From the NCBI GenBank assembly GCA_028286285.1, contig JAQBRV010000003.1, positions 1-64,000 of the forward strand: a DNA stretch of 64,000 nt. Reading direction: 5' to 3'. Source of the stretch: Candidatus Saccharimonadota bacterium (GTDB lineage Bacteria > Patescibacteriota > Saccharimonadia > Saccharimonadales > Saccharimonadaceae). Below are positions 40,344-48,939 of the stretch, piece after piece. The notes beneath the pieces were generated by a model. It was not told where the DNA came from. It did not search any database and worked only from the letters and a program-made list of their open reading frames with translations. A program made the translations under genes and the position numbers. Within the stretch, counting starts at the first letter, position 1. Each line of letters opens with the position of its first letter.

Positions 40344-41249
40344 CTACGCGCCGACGCGGTCTTTTTTGTTGTTGCGCTTGGCATTAATTTCGATGTACTC
40401 AATAATCTTGGTAGCGACATCACGACCGGTCACAAGCTCTGGTGTCTTGAGACTCGCCGATGAATTTACCTCGAGGACGAGCGGACCATTGGCGCTGCGC
40501 ATCATGTCGACACCACAGATCGGGAGTCCCATTGCCTTGGCCGCTTTGACGGCGGTTTTCTTTTCTTCATCAGTAAGCTTAACGGCCGTACCAACACCAC
40601 CCTGGTGCGTATTACTCCGAAAATCATCGTCCAAACTTTGACGTTTGATACTGGTCACCACTCGACTGCCGACTACAAGCGCACGGATGTCTTCACCGGC
40701 TGACTCTTGGATGAATTCTTGCACCAAAAAGTTCACACCTTCAACATAGAAGGCCTGCATTACTGCTTTAGCAGCTTTTGGAGTTTCCGCAAGCACAACA
40801 CCATTGCCATGAGTTCCTCGGGCGACTTTGATAATAAGCGGGGTGCCGCCAGCCAGGCTGACAACGTCCTCGAAGTTAGCGGTTTCTCTAGCGAAAACTG
40901 TCTTTGGAATTCCTACACCAGCTTTAGCAAGCACCTGGTAGGCGCGTAATTTATCCCGTGATCGATTAATAGCGAGGGAGCTGGCTGTAGTATACGAACC
41001 TTGGCTCTCAAATTGCCGAACGATTGCTGTCCCATACTTGGTGTAGCTCTGGGCAATTCGGGGGATAATTGCGTCGAAATGATCGAGCGATTCACCTTTG
41101 TAGCGAATCACTGGCTGGTTTTTCTCGATCGCCACGTAACATTTCGCATAATTAATCACCCGAACTTCATGTCCACGAGCTTTTGCAACCTCCTTGAGGC
41201 GCTTGGTGGAATAGTTGGCCCCACCTTTAGACAAGATAGCTATTTTCAT
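40344..41249 (-). CDS. rimK: RimK-type ATP-grasp amino-acid ligase
   Basis: 301 residues, the length of E. coli RimK (300), with the same start pattern MKIAILSKGGANYSTKRLKEVA. ATP-grasp landmarks: RDKLRAYQVLAKAGVGIPKT, PLIIKVARGTHGNGVVLAET, FLVQEFIQES, RALVVGSRVVTSIKR and the metal strand GPLVLEVNSSASL. RimK adds glutamates to the C-terminus of ribosomal protein S6 in other bacteria. The start overlaps the RimB-like protease by 4 nt. It is the last gene of the island 43208-40344. Confidence 0.9.
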   Translation of the reverse strand: MKIAILSKGGANYSTKRLKEVAKARGHEVRVINYAKCYVAIEKNQPVIRYKGESLDHFDAIIPRIAQSYTKYGTAIVRQFESQGSYTTASSLAINRSRDKLRAYQVLAKAGVGIPKTVFARETANFEDVVSLAGGTPLIIKVARGTHGNGVVLAETPKAAKAVMQAFYVEGVNFLVQEFIQESAGEDIRALVVGSRVVTSIKRQSLDDDFRSNTHQGGVGTAVKLTDEEKKTAVKAAKAMGLPICGVDMMRSANGPLVLEVNSSASLKTPELVTGRDVATKIIEYIEINAKRNNKKDRVGA

Positions 41250-41725
41250 ATTTGTTCTCCATTCTCTAGTTCAGTTTTCAGCCTCTGGGCTCGCTTTCGT
41301 TCTTCGGTAATAAGGGGGTTACCCTTTGATACGTCCACTAGAAATTTATTTCTCAGCAGCGATCGTCCTATCAGAATCGGATATAATTTTTTAGATCGAT
41401 CCGACAGCGTAAATGATCCCCTAATGGTTCGATCCTTTACGGTAATCTTGAGCTTTACTTTATAGCGCAACTCCTTGTGGCCAAATGAGTTGGCAACTCG
41501 AGTAAGGCTATAGTCTCTAGGATTAAAGACGTGCTCCTTCCCATCATAATACTTACTATCCGGACCGAAAAAAATAACATGCAACTTTCCATTCTTCTCT
41601 TCTGTCATGTGAGCCCATATCGAACAAGCGTCCGCACCAGTATCAATTTTAACCGGTATCCGCTTTGTACTCAATTCTGGCAGTATGGCCCGCTCTGCGC
41701 GACCGATAATAGTCAGGCTACTCAT
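41246..41725 (-). CDS. RimB-like retropepsin-fold protease (PF05618 family)
   Basis: 159 residues. The active-site motif VKIDTGADACS is the Asp-Thr-Gly of retropepsin-like aspartyl proteases; the family is often annotated as ATP-dependent zinc protease. Closing strand YPILIGRSLLRNKFLVDV. In Pseudomonas, RimB trims the glutamate tail made by RimK. The gene overlaps rimK by 4 nt, and its start codon lies next to the stop of the Mur ligase gene, so maker and trimmer are encoded together. Confidence 0.88.
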   Translation of the reverse strand: MSSLTIIGRAERAILPELSTKRIPVKIDTGADACSIWAHMTEEKNGKLHVIFFGPDSKYYDGKEHVFNPRDYSLTRVANSFGHKELRYKVKLKITVKDRTIRGSFTLSDRSKKLYPILIGRSLLRNKFLVDVSKGNPLITEERKRAQRLKTELENGEQI

Positions 41726-43008
41726 TATATAAACTCCGCCTTAAAGCTATCTTGGATAAATGCTATCGAACGCTCAATATCATCATTTACGATGATGACA
41801 ACGACGTCACCTGGCTTTGCGATACTTGCCGCGTATCTAATTGCTTCGTCCTCCCTGATAATACGGGTAGTTTGAGGCATTGTCGATTTTATAGCATCGT
41901 ATAGCACTTGGGAGGTTCGGCCTTCCACTTCGATAAAACGACCCGTTTTCCGAGTAGCTTTTCTCAGATGACCGTCGATTTTATCGTAAACGATCAGCTC
42001 GTCATACTCGGGAGCAATGGCTTTCCCTGTATCAATAATCAGATCATCGGTACGATCATGGGCAAGTCGTACCACCCCGATCACCCGTCCATCCCCCTCT
42101 AGCTGAGTACGGGCAAGACGTGCCACGGAAGTTAACGAGATTTTCTCATGTGCATAATCAGCGATAATTTTGATGTTGTTGTCAGTCTTGAGCACTGTCA
42201 AGCGACCACCATACCGATCAAGTCGCACCTGCTCGACTGCCTCTTTAAAACCTTGCGGCAGCTGACCCTTGTAGTAACCATAGAGAGCACCGATTGCTGA
42301 TAGAATATTCCATACCGATGGCGTAAAATTACCGTCAAATGTCCATGGGATCACCGTAAGATCCGCCACAACAGCGTCTCCTTTGGCAGTTCTGATAACC
42401 GCCTGCTTTTGTTCGTTCATCGTAATCGCGATCCCGCCCTTGTTAAGATGAGCCTCGAGGTCGTAGATATCAAACATCAATCCAACAGGAATATGCGTCA
42501 CCCCACCATTCTCACCGGGAATGGCGCCCAGCGCGCTGATGACAAAACTATCATCGGCGTTGAAAACAGCATAAGAGTTCTCTTTTTGTAGACGACTAAA
42601 AATAAACTCCTTCGCCTTTACGATATCTGCTTTGCTTTGAATCCGTTCGGAGGATCCGATATGGTCTTCGAACACATTCAGAAAGACACCGACATCGTGG
42701 TAACGATAGCCTAGCCCAGAGATAGCACTGGAACCAAGAGCACATTCGAGAACTGCAACCCCGCGTTCACATAGTTCAGGATGAGCATGAAACTCCCACA
42801 GATAGCGGCCGGGGCAGACACTTGGAACCAAATGCCATATAGCCTTCGAGTCATCAAGCGTGCTTTTGCGTTGGCCATTTACAAAGTGGCCAGTTGTATC
42901 GACTTTCATCACCTGTTGATCAAGGCGTCTCAAGACATCATCAATAATGGCAACCGTCGTTGTCTTCCCTTTGGTACCCGTGACTGATATGATTGGTACT
43001 TTTCCCAT
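41725..43008 (-). CDS. CphA-like Mur ligase (cyanophycin-synthetase C-terminal half, stand-alone)
   Basis: 427 residues that begin directly with the ATPase P-loop ISVTGTKGKTTTVAI, lacking the UDP-binding Mur N-terminal domain. FEDHIGSSERIQSKADIVKAK and AVFNADDSFV correspond to the DHLG and NADDPLV stretches of cyanophycin synthetase. The C-terminal domain has IADYAHEKISLTSVARLA and AHDRTDDLIIDTGK. Predicted to form amide bonds between amino acids. CphA joins an ATP-grasp and a Mur ligase in one chain; here a CphA-like ATP-grasp (43279-44238) is a separate gene just upstream. Starts 5 nt after the small HhH-like gene. Confidence 0.82.
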   Translation of the reverse strand: MGKVPIISVTGTKGKTTTVAIIDDVLRRLDQQVMKVDTTGHFVNGQRKSTLDDSKAIWHLVPSVCPGRYLWEFHAHPELCERGVAVLECALGSSAISGLGYRYHDVGVFLNVFEDHIGSSERIQSKADIVKAKEFIFSRLQKENSYAVFNADDSFVISALGAIPGENGGVTHIPVGLMFDIYDLEAHLNKGGIAITMNEQKQAVIRTAKGDAVVADLTVIPWTFDGNFTPSVWNILSAIGALYGYYKGQLPQGFKEAVEQVRLDRYGGRLTVLKTDNNIKIIADYAHEKISLTSVARLARTQLEGDGRVIGVVRLAHDRTDDLIIDTGKAIAPEYDELIVYDKIDGHLRKATRKTGRFIEVEGRTSQVLYDAIKSTMPQTTRIIREDEAIRYAASIAKPGDVVVIIVNDDIERSIAFIQDSFKAEFI

Positions 43009-43013
43009 AATGC

Positions 43014-43208
43014 TTATCCTACTAACTTAACGCAATCCTGCTTATTTGGATAGCCATCTTTTGGTGATGGCGACGACCGACGTTGTGATTCTCGTATTTT
43101 TTCAATCAAGTATGGTCGAGACCGACTAAGAAGTCCTATCTCTTCGGCCGAACCTTCCTTTATGCCTGGCAATGCGAGAAGTGCGGTTTTATTATACTCA
43201 GCAGTCAT
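43014..43208 (-). CDS. Small HhH-like protein heading the ligase operon
   Basis: 64 residues from the ATG at 43208; TATAAT (43215-43220) 6 nt upstream marks the start and rules out a longer form. ALLALPGIKEGSAEEIGLLS reads as a helix-hairpin-helix (LPGI...SAEEI), followed by a basic helix and a Ser/Pro/Lys tail with one Cys. First gene of the Mur ligase - RimB - RimK operon. It may be a regulator, a nucleic-acid-binding adaptor or a substrate of the ligases; the sequence does not decide. Confidence 0.6.
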   Translation of the reverse strand: MTAEYNKTALLALPGIKEGSAEEIGLLSRSRPYLIEKIRESQRRSSPSPKDGYPNKQDCVKLVG

Positions 43209-43214
43209 GTGATG

Positions 43215-43220
43215 ATTATA
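43215..43220 (-). promoter_or_regulatory. Promoter of the ligase operon, leaderless type
   Basis: TATAAT on the minus strand, 6 nt before the ATG at 43208. Confidence 0.65.
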
Positions 43221-43278
43221 CCATAAACATAATAATATTGCAATAGTCTTACCTCTGCAATACACGCTTCTTCACGTT

Positions 43279-44238
43279 TTACTTCAATGCGTATGCGTCG
43301 ACCATATCAGCCAACATTCGAATGATATCAGGTTGATCGCCGGAGCGTAGTAAAGAATAAATTTCAAGATGCGGCGCAGTGTTGAATTCAAGGAATATGT
43401 AATTGTTATCAGATGCCTGGTGGGTGTAGTCCTTCACCATAAGATCAACGACAAGCATAGGAGCGTTTAGCTGCGAGACGAGATGTTCTGCAATCTGGAC
43501 ATAGCTCGGGTGCACCTGATCCGTGACGCCGTAAAATGAAGCGCCATGTCGAATCATTGTCGTTTTACTCAGTTCAATAATCTCACCATGAGCAGGAATT
43601 TGTTTGCTTCGGAGAAGATGCTCGGGGATGTTGACGGCATCAAGTTGAGGGTAGGATATAAACGGAAATTGAAGATTTTGACGATCCTCATTCTCAACTG
43701 CGATAAGCTCTGAGATACTACTGCTTCCATCGCCAACAACACGGGGAGTTTGCCGCAATATAACCGACCGCACCACGCCGTCTAGAGCGGTGAGTCTGAT
43801 CTCTTCACCGATGAATTGCTCTTGCACCAAGGGGGCTTTGTCATCAAATGTAGCCGCATGCAAAGCTTGCTCGAGTTGTATATCTGTTGTCACATCAACA
43901 GTAAGCCCTTTACTGGCGGATCCGTCGAATGGCTTTACGACAACACGTTTATGCCTCGCAAGGAATGGCTTTGCCCTATCCAGATCTGAAGTATGGAGAG
44001 TGGCAGGTATAGCAACGTCGTGCAGCTGAGCGAATTCGTAGCTGCGTAGCTTATCTTTACTCATTTCATATACATCCCGCGAAATAAATGGATAGTTATA
44101 ATGAGCACCCTTCGTAAAAAGAAATTTCCCATTGGGTGAAAGGTACTGCTTGTAACGCCTTTCAAGTATCAACTCACTGTATATATACCCGCGTTGTAAA
44201 AGTTCGCCACTAAGTGTTGTGGCATTCAATCGAGGCAT
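43279..44238 (-). CDS. CphA-like ATP-grasp ligase (stand-alone)
   Basis: 319 residues of ATP-grasp fold. The order DKLRSYEFAQLHDVAIPAT, VVVKPFDGSASKGLTVDV, LVQEQFIGEEIRLTALDG, PRVVGDGSSSISELIAVEN and IFLEFNTAPHLEIYSL matches cyanophycin synthetase and GshAB rather than RimK. The VIGDGxSTIxELI element is especially typical of CphA. It would phosphorylate a carboxylate and ligate an amino acid. Starts 5 nt after dnaJ, so it is probably transcribed from the dnaJ promoters, including the CIRCE-controlled one. The Mur ligase half is 270 nt downstream. Confidence 0.82.
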   Translation of the reverse strand: MPRLNATTLSGELLQRGYIYSELILERRYKQYLSPNGKFLFTKGAHYNYPFISRDVYEMSKDKLRSYEFAQLHDVAIPATLHTSDLDRAKPFLARHKRVVVKPFDGSASKGLTVDVTTDIQLEQALHAATFDDKAPLVQEQFIGEEIRLTALDGVVRSVILRQTPRVVGDGSSSISELIAVENEDRQNLQFPFISYPQLDAVNIPEHLLRSKQIPAHGEIIELSKTTMIRHGASFYGVTDQVHPSYVQIAEHLVSQLNAPMLVVDLMVKDYTHQASDNNYIFLEFNTAPHLEIYSLLRSGDQPDIIRMLADMVDAYALK

Positions 44239-44243
44239 AATTA

Positions 44244-45341
44244 TCAGAACAACTTTCGCTTGCCAACGTCGAATTGCGCGAGCAGCTCTTTTTGCTTCTT
44301 GGTGAGTTTGGTCGGCGTATCGACAATAATGCTGACGATGTGGGCACCGCGCTTATCAGATTGGAGGTGTGGCACACCGTGGTTTGAAAGCTTAAAATCG
44401 GTTCCGCTCTGCGTTCCAGCTGGGATCTTCATACGCACCGTGCCATCGACCGTCTCGACATCGATCTCCGTGCCCAGCGTCGCGTCTATCATGCCGATAT
44501 GTTCTTCGGAGAGAATGAGGTCACCTTCACGCGTGAATTTCTTGTGGGCTTTCACCCGAATATGTACGTAGAGATCGCCGCGGGCTCCATCGCCAATGGC
44601 TTCACCGCGCTCTTTCAGACGTATGGTTGAGCCATCATCAATTCCCGCTGGCACTTTCAATGTGACCGATTGTTTGCGGCGTTCGGTTCCCTTGCCATGA
44701 CAGACCGTGCAAACTTTTTCAGGGACTTTGCCTTTGCCATTGCACGTTTCGCAGACCACCGCTTGTTGAATAGCGCCAAACATCGTGTTCATGACCCGCG
44801 TTCGCTGACCGGCACCCTTACAGGTATCACAGACTTTCATACTATAGCCAGGCTCAACGGTCGTACCCTTGCAGTGACTACATTCGTCGTCCATGTCGAG
44901 ACTGATCGTCTCTTCGACACCAAAGATTGCCTCTTCAAAGGTCAGCTGGACACGGGCTTCAACATCGCGGCCGCGCCGTGGACCCTGTGAACGCTGTTGA
45001 CCACCACCAAAGAACTGTCCAAAAATATCGCCGAGACCACCATCACCGAAATCGAAATGAACATTCTGGCCGCCAAAGCCCTCAAATGGATTGCCGCCGC
45101 CGTAGCCACCACCCGATGCGCCTCCAACGCCGGCGTGACCGAATTGGTCGTAGCGTTGGCGTTTTTGCTGGTCTTTTAATACCTCGTAAGCCTCGTTGAT
45201 CTCCTTGAACTTCGTCTCGTCACCGCCCTCTTTATCGGGGTGATGTTGAACGGCAGCCTTGCGGAAGGCTTTCTTGATTTCATCGGCTGAGGCGCCTTTA
45301 CTCACCCCAAGAACTTCATAATAATCTCGTTTAGAGCTCAC
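44244..45341 (-). CDS. dnaJ: Chaperone protein DnaJ
   Basis: 365 residues from a GTG with AAAGGAGG upstream. J domain (YYEVLGVSKGASADEIKKAF, HHPDKEGG), Gly/Phe-rich linker (about 72-110), zinc domain with four CxxCxGxG-type repeats (CSHCKGTT, CDTCKGAG, CETCNGKG, CTVCHGKG) and the two C-terminal beta domains. Co-chaperone of DnaK. Two promoters are likely: TATAAT at 45365-45370 and the CIRCE-controlled TATACT at 45510-45515. Confidence 0.97.
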   Translation of the reverse strand: MSSKRDYYEVLGVSKGASADEIKKAFRKAAVQHHPDKEGGDETKFKEINEAYEVLKDQQKRQRYDQFGHAGVGGASGGGYGGGNPFEGFGGQNVHFDFGDGGLGDIFGQFFGGGQQRSQGPRRGRDVEARVQLTFEEAIFGVEETISLDMDDECSHCKGTTVEPGYSMKVCDTCKGAGQRTRVMNTMFGAIQQAVVCETCNGKGKVPEKVCTVCHGKGTERRKQSVTLKVPAGIDDGSTIRLKERGEAIGDGARGDLYVHIRVKAHKKFTREGDLILSEEHIGMIDATLGTEIDVETVDGTVRMKIPAGTQSGTDFKLSNHGVPHLQSDKRGAHIVSIIVDTPTKLTKKQKELLAQFDVGKRKLF

Positions 45342-45501
45342 TTCGCGCCTCCTTTCGAGGCCAAATTATACCATTTGCGAGCGAAAAGTTTGAACCGCAA
45401 GGGAACATAGCCGGGGCTACGTTGACGAGTGCTGAAAGCTTTGCAGCCGCAAATAATTGGTTTGGATCCGGAAGAGAGGCATCAAATGAGTTCTTTTTCA
45501 T
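45331..45501 (-). CDS. Possible 56-residue small protein between CIRCE promoter and dnaJ
   Basis: The first ATG after the CIRCE-controlled TATACT is 8 nt away (45501), the local leaderless spacing. It opens a 56-codon frame (MKKNSFDASLPDPNQLFAAA...) that ends in TAA at 45331, overlapping the dnaJ start by 11 nt. No TM, no recognised domain; one Cys. Translation through it would end on the dnaJ ribosome site, so it may be a heat-shock leader peptide that couples dnaJ translation. Coding status is unproven. Confidence 0.4.
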   Translation of the reverse strand: MKKNSFDASLPDPNQLFAAAKLSALVNVAPAMFPCGSNFSLANGIIWPRKEARSEL

Positions 45502-45509
45502 CTGTTACT

Positions 45510-45547
45510 AGTATAAAAAATTAGCACTCAAAATACAAGAGTGCTAG
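45510..45547 (-). promoter_or_regulatory. CIRCE operator and promoter for dnaJ
   Basis: TTAGCACTC-N9-GAGTGCTAG at 45521-45547, one mismatch from the CIRCE consensus. The -10 box TATACT (45510-45515) lies 5 nt downstream on the minus strand. HrcA bound here would cover the -35 region. Confidence 0.88.
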
Positions 45548-45556
45548 AAGCTGCGT

Positions 45557-46195
45557 CTATTTCCTGTCAATGTATTTTTGTAATTGCTCTTGGTATAACG
45601 TATACCTCTTTCTCGTGTGAGAAACGAGATGAAGGGCTTCGAGTTTCTTTAACTCGATACTCGTTGTTTCGCGACTTAATCCTAGAGAGTTTGCAATCTC
45701 CTGTTGCGTGACCGATATTTCAAGCTTTGCTTTATACGGCCTCAATATCACCCCAACTTGGCTTGCCATGTAGAACAGCGTATGAGCAATTTTGTCAGCT
45801 GCTGTCGACTGTTCAAGAGCGTGTACTCTAGAGAGCGTCGAAAGTAACAAATTCGTCATCCGAATGTGATGCCTGTACATGCTTTCCACATTACTGTGGA
45901 GATGTGTGAGGAATTTATCTTGTGGAATAATACGAACACTGCAACGAGTGTAAGCATTGTAAAAAAACTGTGACTTGTCAATCAAGCCAAAAGCAAACCC
46001 GATTGGAAAATCTTCACCCCGTCGATCAATTGCCACCAGCCGTTCATAACCAGTACCTGTGATACTGTACATTTTAATCAGTCCAGACTCAACAATAAGT
46101 ACGCCCTTTGGCTTCTCGCCTTTAAGGAGAATGGTCTCACCCTTCTTGTAAGATTGTAGCGGATATTTCTCCGTGAACTGCCTAAAAGAATCCAT
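45557..46195 (-). CDS. Crp/Fnr-family transcription regulator
   Basis: 212 residues from the ATG at 46195; an upstream TTG-initiated extension of 19 residues is less likely. Residues about 8-115 form a cyclic-nucleotide-binding-like beta roll (KGETILLKGEKPKGVLIVESGLIKM). Then comes a dimer helix and a winged HTH with SVTQQEIANSLGLSRETTSIELKKL, the recognition helix carrying the Ser-Arg-Glu-Thr pattern of Crp/Fnr. There are no Fnr-type N-terminal Cys, and the cAMP-contact residues of E. coli Crp are not evident, so the ligand is unknown. Next to a surface-protein cluster with a perfect Crp-type site. Confidence 0.88.
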   Translation of the reverse strand: MDSFRQFTEKYPLQSYKKGETILLKGEKPKGVLIVESGLIKMYSITGTGYERLVAIDRRGEDFPIGFAFGLIDKSQFFYNAYTRCSVRIIPQDKFLTHLHSNVESMYRHHIRMTNLLLSTLSRVHALEQSTAADKIAHTLFYMASQVGVILRPYKAKLEISVTQQEIANSLGLSRETTSIELKKLEALHLVSHTRKRYTLYQEQLQKYIDRK

Positions 46196-46288
46196 ATGTG
46201 GTGCCCACTCCCATATTCTCCTACATTCGTTTGTAGGGACGCGCCAAGGCAAAGCGTCTCTGTCTTCGTTATACGCTCCTTTTCTGAA

Positions 46289-48106
46289 TTAGGCAAGTTT
46301 GGCACTATAGCGACGTCGCGCGATTTCCAACATGACCCCAACCATACTAATAACTAGGCCGGCTATTGTGGTGGGGCTGGTCAATAGATTTATTTCAGGA
46401 CTTTTCTCTCCGTTAAACACTCCTAAGAGAGAACTTTTGCCCGTCAGGTCGGTTGAGGCAAATCTTACCGCACCACCGCTGTCCCCACCGTTCCCGTTTT
46501 GTTGATTGATGAAATACTCTTGTGCCCGATCGAGAGTATCAGTCGATAGCGTGCGGGGTGTAAAGCCAACTTTAAATAGCAATGGTGCCGCTGGCATTTG
46601 TGGCGGTGGAAGCGTCACAGCATCGAGCGGAATGACTTCGCCACTGACGGTATTAATGCCAAAGCTCCCGTACCACGAACCAAAGACATTAATGAAAAGG
46701 ACGCCGAACCAATCTGAGATGCTAAAACTGCTCATCGATATATTCAGAACATTCGCAGAAGCAGTTGCGTTTCCACTCGTTGCGTTGCCGGCACTGGTAT
46801 TGCCGACCACATTAGCATTTCCCGACTGAGAATTCAGGGTGAGGTTATTGGTAATACTAGCAGTACTGGCAACATCAATATTTTGATTCAATGATCCACT
46901 AGCGCTATTATTATTTATGACCCCACTTCCTAGCGCAGCAGATGTCGCTCCAATTGGTGCGTCCACGATTACACCAACCCACTTGCCCAGCACATTGACG
47001 AATACTAGCAGACTATTCTTCGCCGTGACTTGGCGACCTGTAAGATTCAGAACCGTGAGATTAGTTGCTGCCGTACCGGTCGTTGCATTTCCTGCACTCG
47101 TGTTATGATCGACTGTTGCCTGGCCACTCCCTGCGTTCAAAGCAATGTTATTAATGATGGATTGAGAATCATTAAGGCTACCTGCCAGTGAATTACTCGA
47201 ACTGTCAGGTACATTGTATGCAAGAAGCTGCGGAATAAATTCTGGTGAAACCAGAATATCGCCATTAAGATTTCCGTAAATGTTGATCGTACCAATAAAT
47301 GATTTGTTGGCAGCAATAATTGAATTGATTAAATTGATTACATTCGCGACCGCATTGGCGCTACCCGAAGTGGCGTCACCTGCCTGCCCATTATGTGTGA
47401 CATTCGCATTACCGCTGGCGGCACTGAGGCTAATGTCGTTTATAATCTGGTTGTTATCATTCAGTTGCAGCGTCGTATCAGCAGGGGCGCCCGATGAGGA
47501 CTTTACTGCGCCATCTATCGCCGGCGATAGGGTAATATCACCAGTCACATTTCCGTATATGTCCGACTGAAAGTACGCTATACCAGCCGTATCGCCCTGA
47601 ACGGTCGAGTGGAGCGCATTAATAATCGTGGTGTCGGCATTGGCATTACCCGACCTAGCGCTCCCCGCTTTGGTATTATTATTCACATGAGCATCACCTG
47701 AAATTGCTTTTGATTTTAGTTCGTTGAGGATAGTCGCGTTTGTATGTACGGTTGTATCAGTAAGCGTAGAGAGCTTTTCACGAATAGCCTCGTCTTTTTG
47801 AGTCGTCTCGGGGGGTTGACTCTCTACGGCAGCCGTCTCGGGTGGCAGGGAAGAGGACACTACCGGCTCTGGTGTTTTATACTGCCCCGAATCAGGATCA
47901 TATTGCCATTTTTCACCATCCCAGCGGCCGGTTTCGGGATTATATGTATAGATTGGCTTAGACGGCGGAGGAGTCTCGGCCGGAGCTGCAACCGTATCAG
48001 ACTCGGGAGCTGTTTCAGCCATAGCCGCAACTGGATAGCTCCCCACCATCATCAGACTAAGTAGATAGATCAGAGCAATGCGCACGGTCTGTTTAAACTT
48101 TTGCAT
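46289..48106 (-). CDS. Large secreted SG-repeat surface protein
   Basis: 605 residues: signal peptide (ends near AMAE, about 31), Pro/Glu-rich stretch with TYNPETGRWDGEKWQYDP, then four repeats of about 90 residues. Each is built around S-G-x-A-x-V-x(2)-N-T/G-x-A-G-x-A-x-S/T-G-x-A, followed by a hydrophobic beta stretch and (I/V)-x-G-x-(Y/W)-x-G. The end has a TM helix (about 578-596) and RRRYSAKLA, a membrane-retention or sorting-like end without a clear LPxTG. GGGGAG Shine-Dalgarno. Asn/Ser-rich beta-repeat style suggests a beta-solenoid adhesin. Confidence 0.75.
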   Translation of the reverse strand: MQKFKQTVRIALIYLLSLMMVGSYPVAAMAETAPESDTVAAPAETPPPSKPIYTYNPETGRWDGEKWQYDPDSGQYKTPEPVVSSSLPPETAAVESQPPETTQKDEAIREKLSTLTDTTVHTNATILNELKSKAISGDAHVNNNTKAGSARSGNANADTTIINALHSTVQGDTAGIAYFQSDIYGNVTGDITLSPAIDGAVKSSSGAPADTTLQLNDNNQIINDISLSAASGNANVTHNGQAGDATSGSANAVANVINLINSIIAANKSFIGTINIYGNLNGDILVSPEFIPQLLAYNVPDSSSNSLAGSLNDSQSIINNIALNAGSGQATVDHNTSAGNATTGTAATNLTVLNLTGRQVTAKNSLLVFVNVLGKWVGVIVDAPIGATSAALGSGVINNNSASGSLNQNIDVASTASITNNLTLNSQSGNANVVGNTSAGNATSGNATASANVLNISMSSFSISDWFGVLFINVFGSWYGSFGINTVSGEVIPLDAVTLPPPQMPAAPLLFKVGFTPRTLSTDTLDRAQEYFINQQNGNGGDSGGAVRFASTDLTGKSSLLGVFNGEKSPEINLLTSPTTIAGLVISMVGVMLEIARRRYSAKLA

Positions 48107-48154
48107 ATAAAACTCCCCTGCTAACTATTAATTTATGTAGAATAATTTCATGGT

Positions 48155-48183
48155 CGGGAGAACGCCGTAGTTCCATTCTCCCG
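48155..48183 (-). terminator. Hairpin between two SG-repeat genes
   Basis: CGGGAGAA (48155-48162)/TTCTCCCG (48176-48183), 13-nt loop, no long T-run. Likely an RNA-processing or partial-termination site between 48222 and 48106. Confidence 0.5.
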
Positions 48184-48221
48184 CTACTTACACCAGTAAT
48201 AACGAACCGCCCGCTATACCC

Positions 48222-48827
48222 TTAGTTAGTAACATCCATCGTGACTGTTGTATTGTTAGTATTCGAAGCTTCACCACTTGTGGCTGAGCCACCCGTCGTA
48301 TTGTCGATTACTTTTGCATCGCCCGATGTGGCACTTTGACTGTTCGTATTGGCAACATTGAGATTATTGTTGTTGACGACATCCACCTCGGTCTTACTCT
48401 TGAATCGTACGACATTGACGGAGTCAGGACCAGTTTGTGTGATCGATCCTGTATTACTTCCGCTGCCGCCACTTGCTACACCTGCCCATGCAGAAGAAGA
48501 ACCTGCATTATTGACTGATGCAGAGACATTCAAGCTGTTTGAGTTCTTAGCAGCTCCACTTGTAGCTGAGCCGCCAGTAGTATTGTGAATGACTTTAGCA
48601 GAACCAGACGATGCACTCTGGCTATTGCTATTAGTGAGCGAGAGATTGTTGTTGTTCTTCACGTCAACTGACTTATACCAACTATCCTTCACTTTGTTGT
48701 ATGAATCGGGACCAGTGTTAGTAATTGTTCCCGTCATTGCCCCAGCGTATCCACTCAGACCAACTACAAGCCCGAGCGACAACACGGAAGCAGTAGTGAC
48801 TCTCCCGATCTTTTGTAAGATTTTCAT
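48222..48827 (-). CDS. Secreted SG-repeat protein
   Basis: 201 residues with signal peptide (hydrophobic core about 10-26, cleavage near GAMT). Two long repeats share NNNNL-x(2)-T/A-N-x-NSQSA-S/T-SG-x-AKVI-x-NTTGGSATSG-x-A (about 57-100 and 150-192), the same motif family as the 605-residue neighbour but without its hydrophobic inserts or TM end. Strong AAAGGAGG Shine-Dalgarno. Predicted extracellular; probably binds to or assembles with the other SG-repeat proteins. Confidence 0.72.
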   Translation of the reverse strand: MKILQKIGRVTTASVLSLGLVVGLSGYAGAMTGTITNTGPDSYNKVKDSWYKSVDVKNNNNLSLTNSNSQSASSGSAKVIHNTTGGSATSGAAKNSNSLNVSASVNNAGSSSAWAGVASGGSGSNTGSITQTGPDSVNVVRFKSKTEVDVVNNNNLNVANTNSQSATSGDAKVIDNTTGGSATSGEASNTNNTTVTMDVTN

Positions 48828-48872
48828 CTTAACCTCCTTTTATTTATATAATTATTGATTCGGGTGTTCGCC

Positions 48873-48906
48873 CGACCTAGAGAGATAGTGCTACCTCCCT
48901 AGGTCG
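48873..48906 (-). terminator. Hairpin after the 165-residue secreted protein gene
   Basis: CGACCTAG (48873-48880)/CTAGGTCG (48899-48906), extended inside by GAG/CTC and TAG/CTA pairs. Confidence 0.55.
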
Positions 48907-48939
48907 CGTCGACCACTTGCTAAAAAATTTATAAATGTA

